Of a DNA stretch of 36,074 nt, positions 9,035 to 18,867 are shown one piece after another (the stretch's first letter is position 1; every line of letters begins with the position of its first letter). The stretch is from Planctomycetota bacterium. Lineage in GTDB: Bacteria; Planctomycetota; Planctomycetia; Pirellulales; Lacipirellulaceae. A program made the position numbers and the translations under genes. The stretch spans positions 1-36,074 of the forward strand of contig JAADGD010000225.1 of assembly GCA_013152515.1 (NCBI GenBank). The letters run 5' to 3'. A model generated the notes under the pieces. That model did no database searches. It was not told the DNA's origin and saw only the letters and a list, made by a program, of their open reading frames with translations.

Positions 9035-9655
9035 CTAGCGAAGCACGGTGAAAGCACCATATCCCAGCAGCCCGCCTAATGGCAGTGTCGTCACCCAGGC
9101 GACGAGGATCGTGGCGATCGTGCGCCAGCGAGCTGTACCATTGACTGTGCCAATGCCAAAGAGTGCGCCGCAACTGACGTGTGTGGTCGAGACGGGCATG
9201 CCGAACTTGCTGGCACCGATGATGATCAGCCCTGCGAGAGCATTGGCCGTAAAACCTTGGCCGTGATTGAGCTTGGTGATCCGTTGGCTCATCGTTTCAG
9301 CCACACGTCGCGCGCTGATCAGCCCGCCGATCATCGCATGCGTCGTGCTGACCGGCATTCCGATGCGAGTCGCCAGCAGCACGGTCAGCGCCGCACCGAT
9401 TGCGACGGCAGCAACGTAAGTCGGGTCGGCGACCAGCACCGCATCAATGAGCCCTTTGCCTTTGAATGCCTTGATCAATTGTCCGGCGAGAAAGATCGCG
9501 GTCAGCGACTCAAGCAACGTCGTTACCGTAGCCCAAGCTAACGCGCCGCGATACTCGGTCGTGCCACTGCCGAACAGGGTGGCCCGCAAGTTGCTCTCCA
9601 GGACGAGTGGTTTGCGGCAAGGCCATTCAACAAAAAAGCCCTCAGCTTGCACCAA
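9035..9655 (-). pseudogene. Truncated / internally deleted PiT-family inorganic phosphate transporter
   Basis: Two GMPVSTTH repeats and ISARRVAETMSQRITKLNHGQGFTANALAGL are PiT-like. The conserved N-terminal GANDNFKG-type segment and the central linker appear missing; only 206 aa. ORF start overlaps the sod terminator. Confidence 0.65.
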
Positions 9656-9662
9656 GGGCTCA
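9632..9662 (-). terminator. Rho-independent terminator of the sod gene
   Basis: Minus strand: agcccttggtgcaagctgagggcttttttg (6-bp stem then T run), just downstream of the sod stop at 9689. Confidence 0.8.
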
Positions 9663-9688
9663 AGGAATTTCCGTTTGTGGCTTTGCGA

Positions 9689-10300
9689 TCACCCTTTTGC
9701 GGCAGCGTAGCGCTCGCCAACAGCGTCCCAATCAATCACGTTAAAAAAGGCAGCCACATAATCAGGCCGACGGTTTTGATAGTTGAGATAATAGGCATGT
9801 TCCCAAACATCAAGGCCCAAGATCGGCGTGCTGCCTGCCATGTAAGGGTTGTCTTGGTTCGGCGTGCTTTCAACGACAAGCTTGCCGTCGGTTGTGACAC
9901 TCAGCCAAGCCCAACCGCTGCCGAAACGCGTAGCAGCCGCTTTGCTAAAAGCTGCTTTGAAAGCGTCGAAGCCGCCAAGTTCGCTGCCGATCGCGTCGGC
10001 CAATGCGCCGGAAGGTTCACCGCCACCGCTGCCGCTCATGACGGTCCAAAACAACGAGTGATTCGCATGGCCACCGCCATTGTTACGGACGGCACCACGG
10101 ATGTTTTCGGGCACTGAGTCGATGTTGCGGCAGAGGTCTTCGATCGATTGCTCGGCCACGCCAGCCCCGTCGAGGGCACCGTTGACATTGGTGACGTAGG
10201 CGTTGTGATGCTTGTCGTGATGGATTTCCATCGTTTTGGCATCGATATGCGGCTCTAGGGCGTCGAAAGCGTAGGGCAGATCGGGAAGGGAGTAGGCCAT
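9689..10300 (-). CDS. Fe/Mn superoxide dismutase
   Basis: [36 protein letters not shown]...[30 protein letters not shown]. Start placed at the internal Met of ORF 9689..10390. Confidence 0.95.
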   Translation of the reverse strand: MAYSLPDLPYAFDALEPHIDAKTMEIHHDKHHNAYVTNVNGALDGAGVAEQSIEDLCRNIDSVPENIRGAVRNNGGGHANHSLFWTVMSGSGGGEPSGALADAIGSELGGFDAFKAAFSKAAATRFGSGWAWLSVTTDGKLVVESTPNQDNPYMAGSTPILGLDVWEHAYYLNYQNRRPDYVAAFFNVIDWDAVGERYAAAKG

Positions 10301-10510
10301 GACTTTAGTCTCCTGGATATGTGGGGAACTTCCAGTTAACCGCGTAAACGGCACCGGAGGGTGCGAAACAAGGAGTCCAGGATATCGCATCGGCTAGAGA
10401 GTGGCAATTGGCCAGAGGCCTACCTATTTTGCCAACATCCAAACCTACTCACTTTACCGTTGCGAACTCAAACCTTGCTTCAGAGAATCAGGCCATGTTA
10501 GAATTGCAGT

Positions 10511-10783
10511 ATGGATATTCCACTTCCCATAGCGATGACTCCTGAACAACTGACAGCTCTACAAATGGGCCAGGGAATTGCTCATCTCCAAGATCCTAAG
10601 ACCAGACGCACCTACCTCTTGATAGAACAAGGGCAACAGCCATCGCTCTCAGACGACTACTTTTGTGAGAAACTCAACGAAGGGATCTCCGAAGCAGAGC
10701 GAGGTGAGAGCAAACGATGGGATGTCGAAGCATTAAAAAGCGATCTGCGCGATCGTTATTCTTCTGAGCAGTCGAAGTCGTAG
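10511..10783 (+). CDS. Putative antitoxin partner of ParE-like toxin
   Basis: 90 aa ORF immediately upstream of a ParE-like gene (5-nt gap), acidic C-terminus. Confidence 0.6.
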   Translation: MDIPLPIAMTPEQLTALQMGQGIAHLQDPKTRRTYLLIEQGQQPSLSDDYFCEKLNEGISEAERGESKRWDVEALKSDLRDRYSSEQSKS

Positions 10784-10788
10784 ATAAA

Positions 10789-11079
10789 ATGGCAAGAGTG
10801 ATTCGCACTTCCTTGGCACTTCGAGACCTCACAACGATCGCGAATTGGCTCGCCGATCACAATCTTGATTCAGCACTCAACTTCTACGACGAAGTCGACC
10901 GTATTTTGATATTACTTTCGCATCACCCGTTGATGGGGGAAGCAGTCGATCACCTTTCTCCGGGAATTCGGCGACATACTTTGGGAGATTACCTGATATT
11001 CTATCGGCCCGTTGACGAAGGGATCGAATTGATTCGCATCCTTCACGGTTCACGTGATATTGACAGTTTGTCAGAGTAG
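10789..11079 (+). CDS. RelE/ParE superfamily toxin
   Basis: RTSLALRDLTTIANWLADHNLDSALNFYDEVDRILILLSHHPLMGEAVDHLSPGIRRHTLGDYLIFYRPVDEGIELIRILHGSRDI, a typical ParE pattern. Confidence 0.85.
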   Translation: MARVIRTSLALRDLTTIANWLADHNLDSALNFYDEVDRILILLSHHPLMGEAVDHLSPGIRRHTLGDYLIFYRPVDEGIELIRILHGSRDIDSLSE

Positions 11080-11098
11080 AGACAAATAGCATCAATTT

Positions 11099-11368
11099 TC
11101 AGCGACTGGCCTGAGCTTGATCGAGTAGTCGCTGCAGCTGTTCGCGTTGCTTCTCTAACAGGTCAAGCTGGTTGGCCAGAGTCGTGACGATGTCGGTACT
11201 ATCGAGCTGCTCGCTGGCGGGTGTCTCGGCCGCAGCTTCGGTCAAGGCAGCGTCGACCGCTTCGGCGGCCAATTCAGCGTGTTCATGCGTGCGGTTACGC
11301 GAAGACCACGATTGTTTACGTTGAGAATTGGCACGCCAATGTTGAGGTTCAGAAATTTCTTTACGCAT
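11099..11368 (-). CDS. Hypothetical small coiled-coil protein
   Basis: From MRKEISEPQHW; C-terminal heptad-like DIVTTLANQLDLLEKQREQLQRLLDQAQ. Confidence 0.5.
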   Translation of the reverse strand: MRKEISEPQHWRANSQRKQSWSSRNRTHEHAELAAEAVDAALTEAAAETPASEQLDSTDIVTTLANQLDLLEKQREQLQRLLDQAQASR

Positions 11369-11484
11369 GATATTGCTTTGGGCTAAGAGCCTATCCCAGA
11401 ACCCTCGTGGAGGCGTCCAGCGGCCGAAAAATCTTGAGCCACCCAATGGTTTTGAGACGTGCAGTAAATAACTAACCGGAAAAA

Positions 11485-13827
11485 CTATCTTGCCACCGTC
11501 GGAACAAATTCGGCTTTGGCTTCGTCGCTTTCTTTCGCCATCAAATAGGCTTTGATACTTTGCTGGATCAAACGGGCACGCTCTGCCATGTCGGATTTAC
11601 GGCCTCTTTTTGACCGTTTGGGGCGAATTTTGAGATCGACTTTGGTGTGGGCGTACTCTCCGGCGGCGAAGCCGAGGCTATTGGAGCGTTCGACGCGGAC
11701 CTCAGAAAACTGCATCTCGACACGGAAGATCACATGATGGTCTCCTTGACGTCGGTCGTAGGAAACCTTCTCGCTCGAGACTTCTAACTCGACCGAGTTT
11801 TCACGCGTCGAAATGATCTTGGCCTGATGGTCCGAAACAAAGCCTCGTAGTTTCTCGATCGCAATATCGATTGGCACGGCGCTCGTCAAACTGGTTTCGA
11901 CAACCGACTGAACACGCAGGCTAGCAAATTTCCACCACGGGTTTTTCTTCACGATCTTTTCCATACCATTACCTAATTGAACGACTTGGTTACGACCTTG
12001 TTCCTTCGCTTGGAGCAGAGCACGATCCGATCGGCGTAACATGGTTTCAGGGGTATCACCAGCTTGCTGTTCGGTGACACCAAAGCTGGCGGTGATTCGT
12101 TTGTTGCCGAGGCAAGAGTGTTGCAATTCAGAGAGTTTGCGTCGGATCTGCTCGGCACGTCGGGCACCATCGGCATTCGTGCAGTCAGCACACAAAACGG
12201 CAAATTCTTCGCCCCCGTAGCGGGCAACCAAGTCTCCCGCACGGCACAACGAGCTGAGCAAGTTGGCCAGCGAGATAATCGCCTCGTCGCCCGCTTGATG
12301 TCCATAGGTATCGTTGATGTTTTTGAAATGATCAATGTCGCACATAATCAGACTGCACGGCTGCCCAGCTTGTTGGTGTGCTTCGATAAACAAGGCCAAC
12401 ATGCGATCGAATTCCGCACGATTGGCGATCTTGGTCATCGGGTCTTTGGTGACTTCAGCGTGGAGCGCCTCGCATTTTTCTTCGAGCGACGCTTCTGGCT
12501 GGGCATCGTGAAGCAGCACCGTGGCTCCCAACACTTTGCCCTCGGGCGAGTGAACTGGGATGGTGTGTAAATCGATCGCCACATGATGTCCCTGACGTCC
12601 TTTGACGAGCAACCGCTGTCGAAGTTGGGTGTTGTTGATGAGCGATTTGGCGACAGGACACGCATCGTCAGCAATCCGGTAATCTGCTTGAGTACACATA
12701 TCAAGCAAGCTGGGAGCAAATGCCCGCCCAGTAGCCGCTTCGCAGTTAATGCCGGTAAGTCGCTCAGTCCCTTTGCTCCACAAAGTGATTCTGGCCTGCG
12801 CGTCCACAAACACCACGCCATCGTGCATCGCATCAATAAGTTTTTCCTCAAACCGAGACCGCGAAGGGTTTGATTCGATGGGCCCCGCTGTTGGGGCGAT
12901 CTTTGCTACTGGAACAGTGGGCGCACTCCAAGGCAAAACTTGCTCGGCTACTTTTCCTAACCAGCGATTGGTGACTTGATCGGAGAGTGTACTCTGATTT
13001 TTTTCGAGCGACTCGACAAATTGCTTGACTAAACCAGGATCGAATTGCATTCCTGCCAGCTCAAACAACTCATGTAGTGCACGTTCATGAGATTTCGCAG
13101 GCCGATTGACCTGATCGGTAGTCATTGCATCAAATGCGTCAACGATCGTAATCATCCGCGAGACTAACGGAATGCTCGCTCCTTGCAAGGGAAATTTGCC
13201 ATCTTGACAGTCGTAGTGGACCCCGACATAACGCACCGCTTCTAAGACTTGTTCGTCTCCGCAACAGCTGGAGAGAATATCGAGCCCGATCTCGCGGAAT
13301 TGTTCGATCGAAGCGAGCTCTTTGGAAGTTAAGCGTCCAGGATTGAGCAAAATGCTCTCGGAGGCTCCGATCTTGCCAATGTCGTGCATCAATGCCGCGA
13401 ATTCGAGTGTATCTCGCGTCTTGTCTTCCAACGCCACATGCTCTGCCCAAGCACTGCACGCCAGCGCAACTCGCAAACTATGCGCTGCCGTATGGGGATG
13501 CTTGTATCGCAAGGCCTTGAGCAGGCTGTTGACCATGCCAAGCCGCCCCTCGGACAATAAATGGCCGGGGTGGTTTTTCTCGGTAATCAGCTCTTCCGGC
13601 TGGCGCGCTGACAAGCCGCTCTCGGAAGCGGCCTCTTCGAGCGCATTCAGCAGCGAACTGATTTCTGCCACTCGATTCTGAGTCGTTACGCGGCGCGTCG
13701 AGACTTCGGGACTTGCCTCCAAAGGGGCCGGCCTCGTCACCGGTAGATTCGTCCCTGGAAGTTCATTCCCCGGCAACACAACGGTTGAGACCGGAGTTTC
13801 CGGGTTGGAAGTGATTGATTCGGTCAT
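11485..13827 (-). CDS. HD-GYP-like / PAS / GGDEF protein with an additional C-terminal domain
   Basis: HD region MHDIGKIGASESILLNPGRLTSKEL; PAS EEKLIDAMHDGVVFVDAQARITLWSKGTERLTG; GGDEF region with RAGDLVARYGGEEF (RxxD five residues before GGEEF); ~145-aa C-terminal extension. Confidence 0.92.
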   Translation of the reverse strand: MTESITSNPETPVSTVVLPGNELPGTNLPVTRPAPLEASPEVSTRRVTTQNRVAEISSLLNALEEAASESGLSARQPEELITEKNHPGHLLSEGRLGMVNSLLKALRYKHPHTAAHSLRVALACSAWAEHVALEDKTRDTLEFAALMHDIGKIGASESILLNPGRLTSKELASIEQFREIGLDILSSCCGDEQVLEAVRYVGVHYDCQDGKFPLQGASIPLVSRMITIVDAFDAMTTDQVNRPAKSHERALHELFELAGMQFDPGLVKQFVESLEKNQSTLSDQVTNRWLGKVAEQVLPWSAPTVPVAKIAPTAGPIESNPSRSRFEEKLIDAMHDGVVFVDAQARITLWSKGTERLTGINCEAATGRAFAPSLLDMCTQADYRIADDACPVAKSLINNTQLRQRLLVKGRQGHHVAIDLHTIPVHSPEGKVLGATVLLHDAQPEASLEEKCEALHAEVTKDPMTKIANRAEFDRMLALFIEAHQQAGQPCSLIMCDIDHFKNINDTYGHQAGDEAIISLANLLSSLCRAGDLVARYGGEEFAVLCADCTNADGARRAEQIRRKLSELQHSCLGNKRITASFGVTEQQAGDTPETMLRRSDRALLQAKEQGRNQVVQLGNGMEKIVKKNPWWKFASLRVQSVVETSLTSAVPIDIAIEKLRGFVSDHQAKIISTRENSVELEVSSEKVSYDRRQGDHHVIFRVEMQFSEVRVERSNSLGFAAGEYAHTKVDLKIRPKRSKRGRKSDMAERARLIQQSIKAYLMAKESDEAKAEFVPTVAR

Positions 13828-14230
13828 TAGTGTTTATTTCGCTGTTTATTTTGCTGCGTATTTCGCTGGCAATGGCAGAGTTTGCGGCAGCTCGCACTCG
13901 CCAAGCAACAGCTAACTCCTTACGTAAAACTTAGGTTACGGTAACACGTGTCCGCTCAGGCAATGCAGCATTCGCGCAGTTCTCACTCACCATTGACCAC
14001 AAAATCGTTATGTTTCTCACGATTAGGTGCTTCCTCTCAGTCGGCAAGCTTGCTCTAGGCGTTAAACTTTGCCCATCTGAAACAACCGAAGCCCTTCTGA
14101 CTTCGTGCCGACTGAGACGATCAAAATGCCGAATCCGATTATGAGGAAAGTCATTGCTGTTCAGGCTGCTAGCTCTCAGTTCGGCGGCGAAAGAATCACC
14201 TATAGGTCGCAGGGAAGTTACATAGGCAAC

Positions 14231-15328
14231 ATGGCACGCAACACCACACGAGTCGGACGCCGTCGTCGCGTTTTGAACGAAGAAGTCCTCTCCGCGAGCA
14301 ATATCGCAGCTCGATCGGAGGCCCTTTCGAGCACACTCGAGCCTGGCGACACGCCTCGCTACGGGGTTGGGGCCAATATCGAAAACCATCCCCAGGTCAC
14401 AAGCTTTGTGCCAAGGCGTTTTCGCACGCTCAGTTTGATAGCCCTCTGCGGATTAGCGGCAGGCACCGTTGCCGAGCTGATAGCCCACCATGCCCAGTCG
14501 CTCAGCGAGCTAACGCAAGTCGTTACGCCTGCAGAAATCACCGAAGTCTTTGCCTCTCGACTCGTTGCCTGGACTTCAGCGACATTGCTACTGCTAACAT
14601 TCTGTTACACACGCTTGATCTTTTCCTTACGACGTCACCGCGTGGACGATTATCGAGGGCGATATCGTGTTTGGCGGACCGCAGGCTGGGCGGCCATTCT
14701 GCTTAGCGTCAATGCGGTACTTGGGGCTCATGAACTGGTCGCTCGTTGCTTGGGAAATTTGGTCGATTGGCAACTTTTGCCCTCCCACGCTGGTTGGTGG
14801 CTGGCACCAGCCGCGTTGCTGGGCGGTTGGCTCCTCATCAAGCTCCTCATCGATGCCGCAGAATGCCGGAGTGCCTTGACGTTTTATCTGCTAGCGGTGG
14901 CTTGTTTGACTGTCGCGGGAGTCCACAGCGCCGGCTGGTCTCCTGAGTGGGCAGTCGATTGGCCGGGCCTGCTGAGTCGGTCGTTGCCACTCGCTGGATA
15001 TACGATGCTGTTGATCGGCTCGCTGTTGTTTGCTCGCTATGTCATTCTCGACGTGCAAGGTTTAATCGAACATCAAGCCGTCGAACATCAAGCCACTGTC
15101 GAATTGCCTGCACCCGATGTCAGCAAAAAAGAGCTGCCTAGTTCCGGTCTTGCTGAAAAATTCGATTCCCAGGAACGGGCAATCAAACCCGCTTTGAAAT
15201 CGGAAACTTCCACCTGGGTCGATGGTAGCGAGCCCGAGTTGGACGACGACCAGCAGAGCACTCGTCGTCTCAGCAAAGCAGAGCGAAAACGGCTCCGCAA
15301 GCAAAAACAGCGCAATCGAGCGGCGTAA
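14231..15328 (+). CDS. Hypothetical multi-pass membrane protein with basic C-terminus
   Basis: MARNTTRVGRRRRVLNEE..., several hydrophobic segments, C-terminus SKAERKRLRKQKQRNRAA. Confidence 0.6.
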   Translation: MARNTTRVGRRRRVLNEEVLSASNIAARSEALSSTLEPGDTPRYGVGANIENHPQVTSFVPRRFRTLSLIALCGLAAGTVAELIAHHAQSLSELTQVVTPAEITEVFASRLVAWTSATLLLLTFCYTRLIFSLRRHRVDDYRGRYRVWRTAGWAAILLSVNAVLGAHELVARCLGNLVDWQLLPSHAGWWLAPAALLGGWLLIKLLIDAAECRSALTFYLLAVACLTVAGVHSAGWSPEWAVDWPGLLSRSLPLAGYTMLLIGSLLFARYVILDVQGLIEHQAVEHQATVELPAPDVSKKELPSSGLAEKFDSQERAIKPALKSETSTWVDGSEPELDDDQQSTRRLSKAERKRLRKQKQRNRAA

Positions 15329-15394
15329 GGCGAGCGGCAGAAGAGAATTTACCTGCCTCAACCGGCCTTTATTTTTACCACAAACCAAGAAGTG

Positions 15395-15457
15395 AACCAC
15401 AGCGACACGACGGACACAACGAAAAATCCACGTTGTGCCCGTTGTGTCGTCGTGGTT
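15395..15457. repeat. Intergenic palindrome (aaccacagcgacacgacggacacaacg / cgttgtgcccgttgtgtcgtcgtggtt)
   Basis: ~27-nt arms with few mismatches. Confidence 0.85.
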
Positions 15458-15555
15458 AATTTTCAAGCAATTTTTCGTCACCAGTAAATTCTCAACTGCC
15501 GCTCGCCTTATCACTTTCGGAACCGAATACTTCAAATGCTTGCTACAATAACTCC

Positions 15556-15626
15556 GAACCGCGCCCGTGAGGAAGCGGGCGCATGGGATTCTAGCCCGGT
15601 TGAACGCTTCCTAACGGGCGCGGTTC
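15556..15626. repeat. Intergenic palindrome (gaaccgcgcccgtgaggaagcg / cgcttcctaacgggcgcggttc)
   Basis: 22-nt arms, one mismatch. Lies between convergent genes; related to 33295-33374. Confidence 0.9.
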
Positions 15627-15641
15627 AGTACGAAAGTGAGC

Positions 15642-18614
15642 CTAAGGCGTTTCGTCAGATTTTTCGACAGGCTTTTCCTCAGTTGTTTTATCAGGCGTTT
15701 TCAGTTGCTGTGCGTCGAACTTTGCCAGATGCCAAGTGATGCGGTCGTGATCGTGGAAGGAAATACCCCAGTCGCGATAGCGGACGGCATGTTCGGTGAA
15801 TCCGCGAGCTTCGAAAAAATTGCTCAAAAAGTAACAAGCGTCGCACCAGCCGAACGTAGAATTGTCGTCGCGGATCAACGGGTCGAACTCCTCCAGTGGT
15901 ATCTGGTCGGCGGATTCGGCGGCCATAATCGTGGTGACCGCTTTGGCAAAGCGTGTGGACCAGGGCTTGTCGGGGTCTTCTTCTTTGTCCGCCCATTCTG
16001 TGAGCTTGTCGAGAGATTGTTCCGTCAGTTTCTTGTCGTCACGGTCGAGAGCAATGGCCAGTAAAAAACTGTCGCTGTAGAGCCCAGGTATTTCCTTTTG
16101 CCGCAGCTTCATCATTTTCAGGGCTCGGTCGAGATCACCTTCCATCAAATAGTAGGCGAGCGGCCACCAACCGGCAGAGGTACAGTCTTGCAAGGCCTGC
16201 GGCCCCAATTGTTGAAGTGCGAGCTTCTTGGCTTCTTCAATTTCATCCACGTTGCCTGATCGACGGCACCACAGATACCATTTAAGGCCGCTATAGGTTG
16301 GGTAGGACTTGCTGAGTTCATAAAACCATTTCCCTGCTTCTTCGCCGAGTTCTAAACGCTCGCAGACCTTTGCCGCTATTCCTAAACCTCGTCCCGACCA
16401 ACTTTGGGCAGATTCCAGAGCATGAGGCTTGGCTTCTTCGGCACGATCGTGGCGGAGATAAAAACGGGCGATTTCGTAGTGCGTGTTGCTGTGCCCGAGT
16501 CCGAAATCCTCTTCTTCCAGATAGAGTTTCAGCGTGGGAACCACTTTGTCCAATTCTTTGGCATACTCGTACGCCCAAGCCCAATCTCGGGCGGTCGCGT
16601 ACGTCGGGCTCAGTCCAAACGACGTCTCGTAACAGCGACACGAATCTTCGTATTCGAGACGCTTCAAATAGAACTCCCCCAATTGGTGCCAAGCGGTAGC
16701 ACTGAATCCGGCACGTTCTTCCCAAGCCGCGAGTTCCTCTGGTTTCGCTTGCTTCGCTTCTTTCAATCGCCCTTTGATTTCGTTGACGAGTACCATCGGC
16801 GAATACGGGGAGACCTTTTTCAGCTCACGCAACAGCATTTGGCGAAATTTATTGCCGAGCTTTCCACGTTTGCTATTCACAAACAGGCTGCTGGCGGTGA
16901 AATCTCGCGAGGCACCGTAGTAAGCGTCGTAGCCCACGTTTTCGTCGCGTGAATTCTTGGTACTCCAGACAGAATACGTGTCGTAGCCGATCCACAAACT
17001 GGGATCGACGAAGCGCAGGTCGCGGCACGCTCGAGTCACTTCCTCCGGTTCGTGCTTCGCCGAGTATTTTCGTGAGACAAAGTAGCCTCGGAGCGGGTGA
17101 TGTTCCAACGCGGGCAGAAACGCGTCGACATAGGGCACTAACGACTGTTCGGTTGAACCACATCCTGCAACATAAAGATTCGCCGCCGCGACATGGGCTG
17201 CCGTGTCTTCCAGCAGGGTTGCCAATAGTTGCCAACTCGGGTCGGCTCGATCCTCTTCCTCGCGCAGAGCTTCGAGGACGGCTCCCCAGCCATTGAGCGG
17301 CGAGGCTTTTGTTGGGGGTTGCGACGCGGCTTCCTGAACAGCGGCTGGTAACTCGGCATTCTCTGCCCAACCGTTGGCACAGGCATAGTACATGGCACTC
17401 ATACTAGCCCGACTGACGCGGTGCATGATTCCTAAGCTACCTTTGTGGGCCAGTGGAGAGTATAAATTGAATGCCAACGGGCAATCCTTCATGGTTTCTT
17501 CTGCGGTGCTGTTGATCCTGCGTTTTTCGTCCGACAGATAAAAGGACCAGAATCTCAGATAACGGGCCCAGTGGTTACCCGTCTCAACGAGTTGGCCCAG
17601 TTCTTCGGTGTCGTAGCGGCAGTACGGTTCGATCACTTCTGCCCAGGCGGGCAACGAGGGGAGATCGGCCACCTCGACGCCCTCGGGCAGCGGATCTTCT
17701 AATTGTTCGATCGCGGCAAAATGAATTCCGGCCATTGCGCGTGCATAAGCCCAATGCCAACGACCAAAGAGATAGTCGTCGTACTTTGCACGTAAACGTT
17801 CTGCATAAATGAGCGAGCGTGCTTTGAAAACTCGCGAGGTGGCTCCCCAGTATCCTTCGGTCAAGATACCGAGATTCGCATACGCGTTGGCCAGTCGTCC
17901 CAGCAGTTCAGGCGATTCTCTTTGGCTGTCCAGCAACTTCCCAATCTTTCGGATTGCCAAAAATTGAGCGAGGAGATCGACTTCCGACAGTTGCTGGTCT
18001 AGCTCGGCTAGCTCTTGCTCCGAAGGAGGTTCGATCTTCGCTTCCGTCTCTTCCGAAGAGTCCTCTGCTGGCTTCTCTGCCCCAAGTTCCACGAGTAGAT
18101 CAACGAATTCGCCGCGTGAGAGCGTTTCCAACTGCGTAATGAGCGTAGGGTAGGTCTGTTTTGAGTTGGCCTCGAATTTGAGAATTTTTGACCAGATCTT
18201 TTTTTCTTCGCCGCCATCTGCTTGTTGGCTGATTTGTACGAGACAGTTTCCGTCTGTCCCAGCATCGACGGTGAGGAGTAACTCGATTTTCGAGTCTGCC
18301 GAGCTGGTTTCTCGGAGACTCTGATCACGAGTCGCCAATCCCAACTCATCACGAGCGGCAATCAGGAACGCCTGACGGGCCAATTCTCGTGGCAACAAGC
18401 CCGTAATTTTCTTAGCACGTTCCTTGTCGAATCCTACCTGATGCCTTGTTTGTAAGACCAACACTTCGAGTGCGGCACCAACGTTCGTTTGTTGCAGACA
18501 AAGGGCCATCCAGAGTATGACCAACAGAAATAAAGGCCGATTCGTCACGTCGCCACCACCTTTCACAGAATAGGATCCGAGAGAAGTCCAGGCCGACGTT
18601 TCCTCTGGAAACAA
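15642..18614 (-). CDS. Large secreted/membrane TPR-like repeat protein
   Basis: 990 aa, N-terminal hydrophobic signal (RPLFLLVILWMALCLQQT; true start possibly GTG ~18548), repeated helix pairs such as AWHQLGEFYLKRLEYEDSCRCYETSFGLSPTYATARDWAWAYEYAKEL. Confidence 0.7.
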   Translation of the reverse strand: MFPEETSAWTSLGSYSVKGGGDVTNRPLFLLVILWMALCLQQTNVGAALEVLVLQTRHQVGFDKERAKKITGLLPRELARQAFLIAARDELGLATRDQSLRETSSADSKIELLLTVDAGTDGNCLVQISQQADGGEEKKIWSKILKFEANSKQTYPTLITQLETLSRGEFVDLLVELGAEKPAEDSSEETEAKIEPPSEQELAELDQQLSEVDLLAQFLAIRKIGKLLDSQRESPELLGRLANAYANLGILTEGYWGATSRVFKARSLIYAERLRAKYDDYLFGRWHWAYARAMAGIHFAAIEQLEDPLPEGVEVADLPSLPAWAEVIEPYCRYDTEELGQLVETGNHWARYLRFWSFYLSDEKRRINSTAEETMKDCPLAFNLYSPLAHKGSLGIMHRVSRASMSAMYYACANGWAENAELPAAVQEAASQPPTKASPLNGWGAVLEALREEEDRADPSWQLLATLLEDTAAHVAAANLYVAGCGSTEQSLVPYVDAFLPALEHHPLRGYFVSRKYSAKHEPEEVTRACRDLRFVDPSLWIGYDTYSVWSTKNSRDENVGYDAYYGASRDFTASSLFVNSKRGKLGNKFRQMLLRELKKVSPYSPMVLVNEIKGRLKEAKQAKPEELAAWEERAGFSATAWHQLGEFYLKRLEYEDSCRCYETSFGLSPTYATARDWAWAYEYAKELDKVVPTLKLYLEEEDFGLGHSNTHYEIARFYLRHDRAEEAKPHALESAQSWSGRGLGIAAKVCERLELGEEAGKWFYELSKSYPTYSGLKWYLWCRRSGNVDEIEEAKKLALQQLGPQALQDCTSAGWWPLAYYLMEGDLDRALKMMKLRQKEIPGLYSDSFLLAIALDRDDKKLTEQSLDKLTEWADKEEDPDKPWSTRFAKAVTTIMAAESADQIPLEEFDPLIRDDNSTFGWCDACYFLSNFFEARGFTEHAVRYRDWGISFHDHDRITWHLAKFDAQQLKTPDKTTEEKPVEKSDETP

Positions 18615-18867
18615 CCATTGCCCAACTGCCTCGATTATCTACTCTGCGAGCCTAAGAAATCAAGCAGATAACATCATAAAAACTGCCTGTTAAGATTCCC
18701 ACGCAGTGAGTTTATGGGTTAAGTGGTAGGGGCAGCCATGCGAGGAGAGTCGTTCCGTCAGGCTTTCCCGTTGACCTTGCTTGCCTGCCAGCGCTATACT
18801 CCAGGTCGCGGGCTTGGCTGAGCCCAAGGAGATTCACCAAACCTCTCAAGTTGTGAAACGACCAAGT

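Noticed and set aside
11380-11446. N-terminal extension of ORF 11099..11446
   Set aside because: Extension MGGSRFFGRWTPPRGFWDRLLAQSN looks like translated intergenic DNA; the Met at 11368 is preferred.
13931-14389. 152-aa minus-strand ORF near 14 kb
   Set aside because: Overlaps the start of the plus-strand membrane protein; no signal or motif support.
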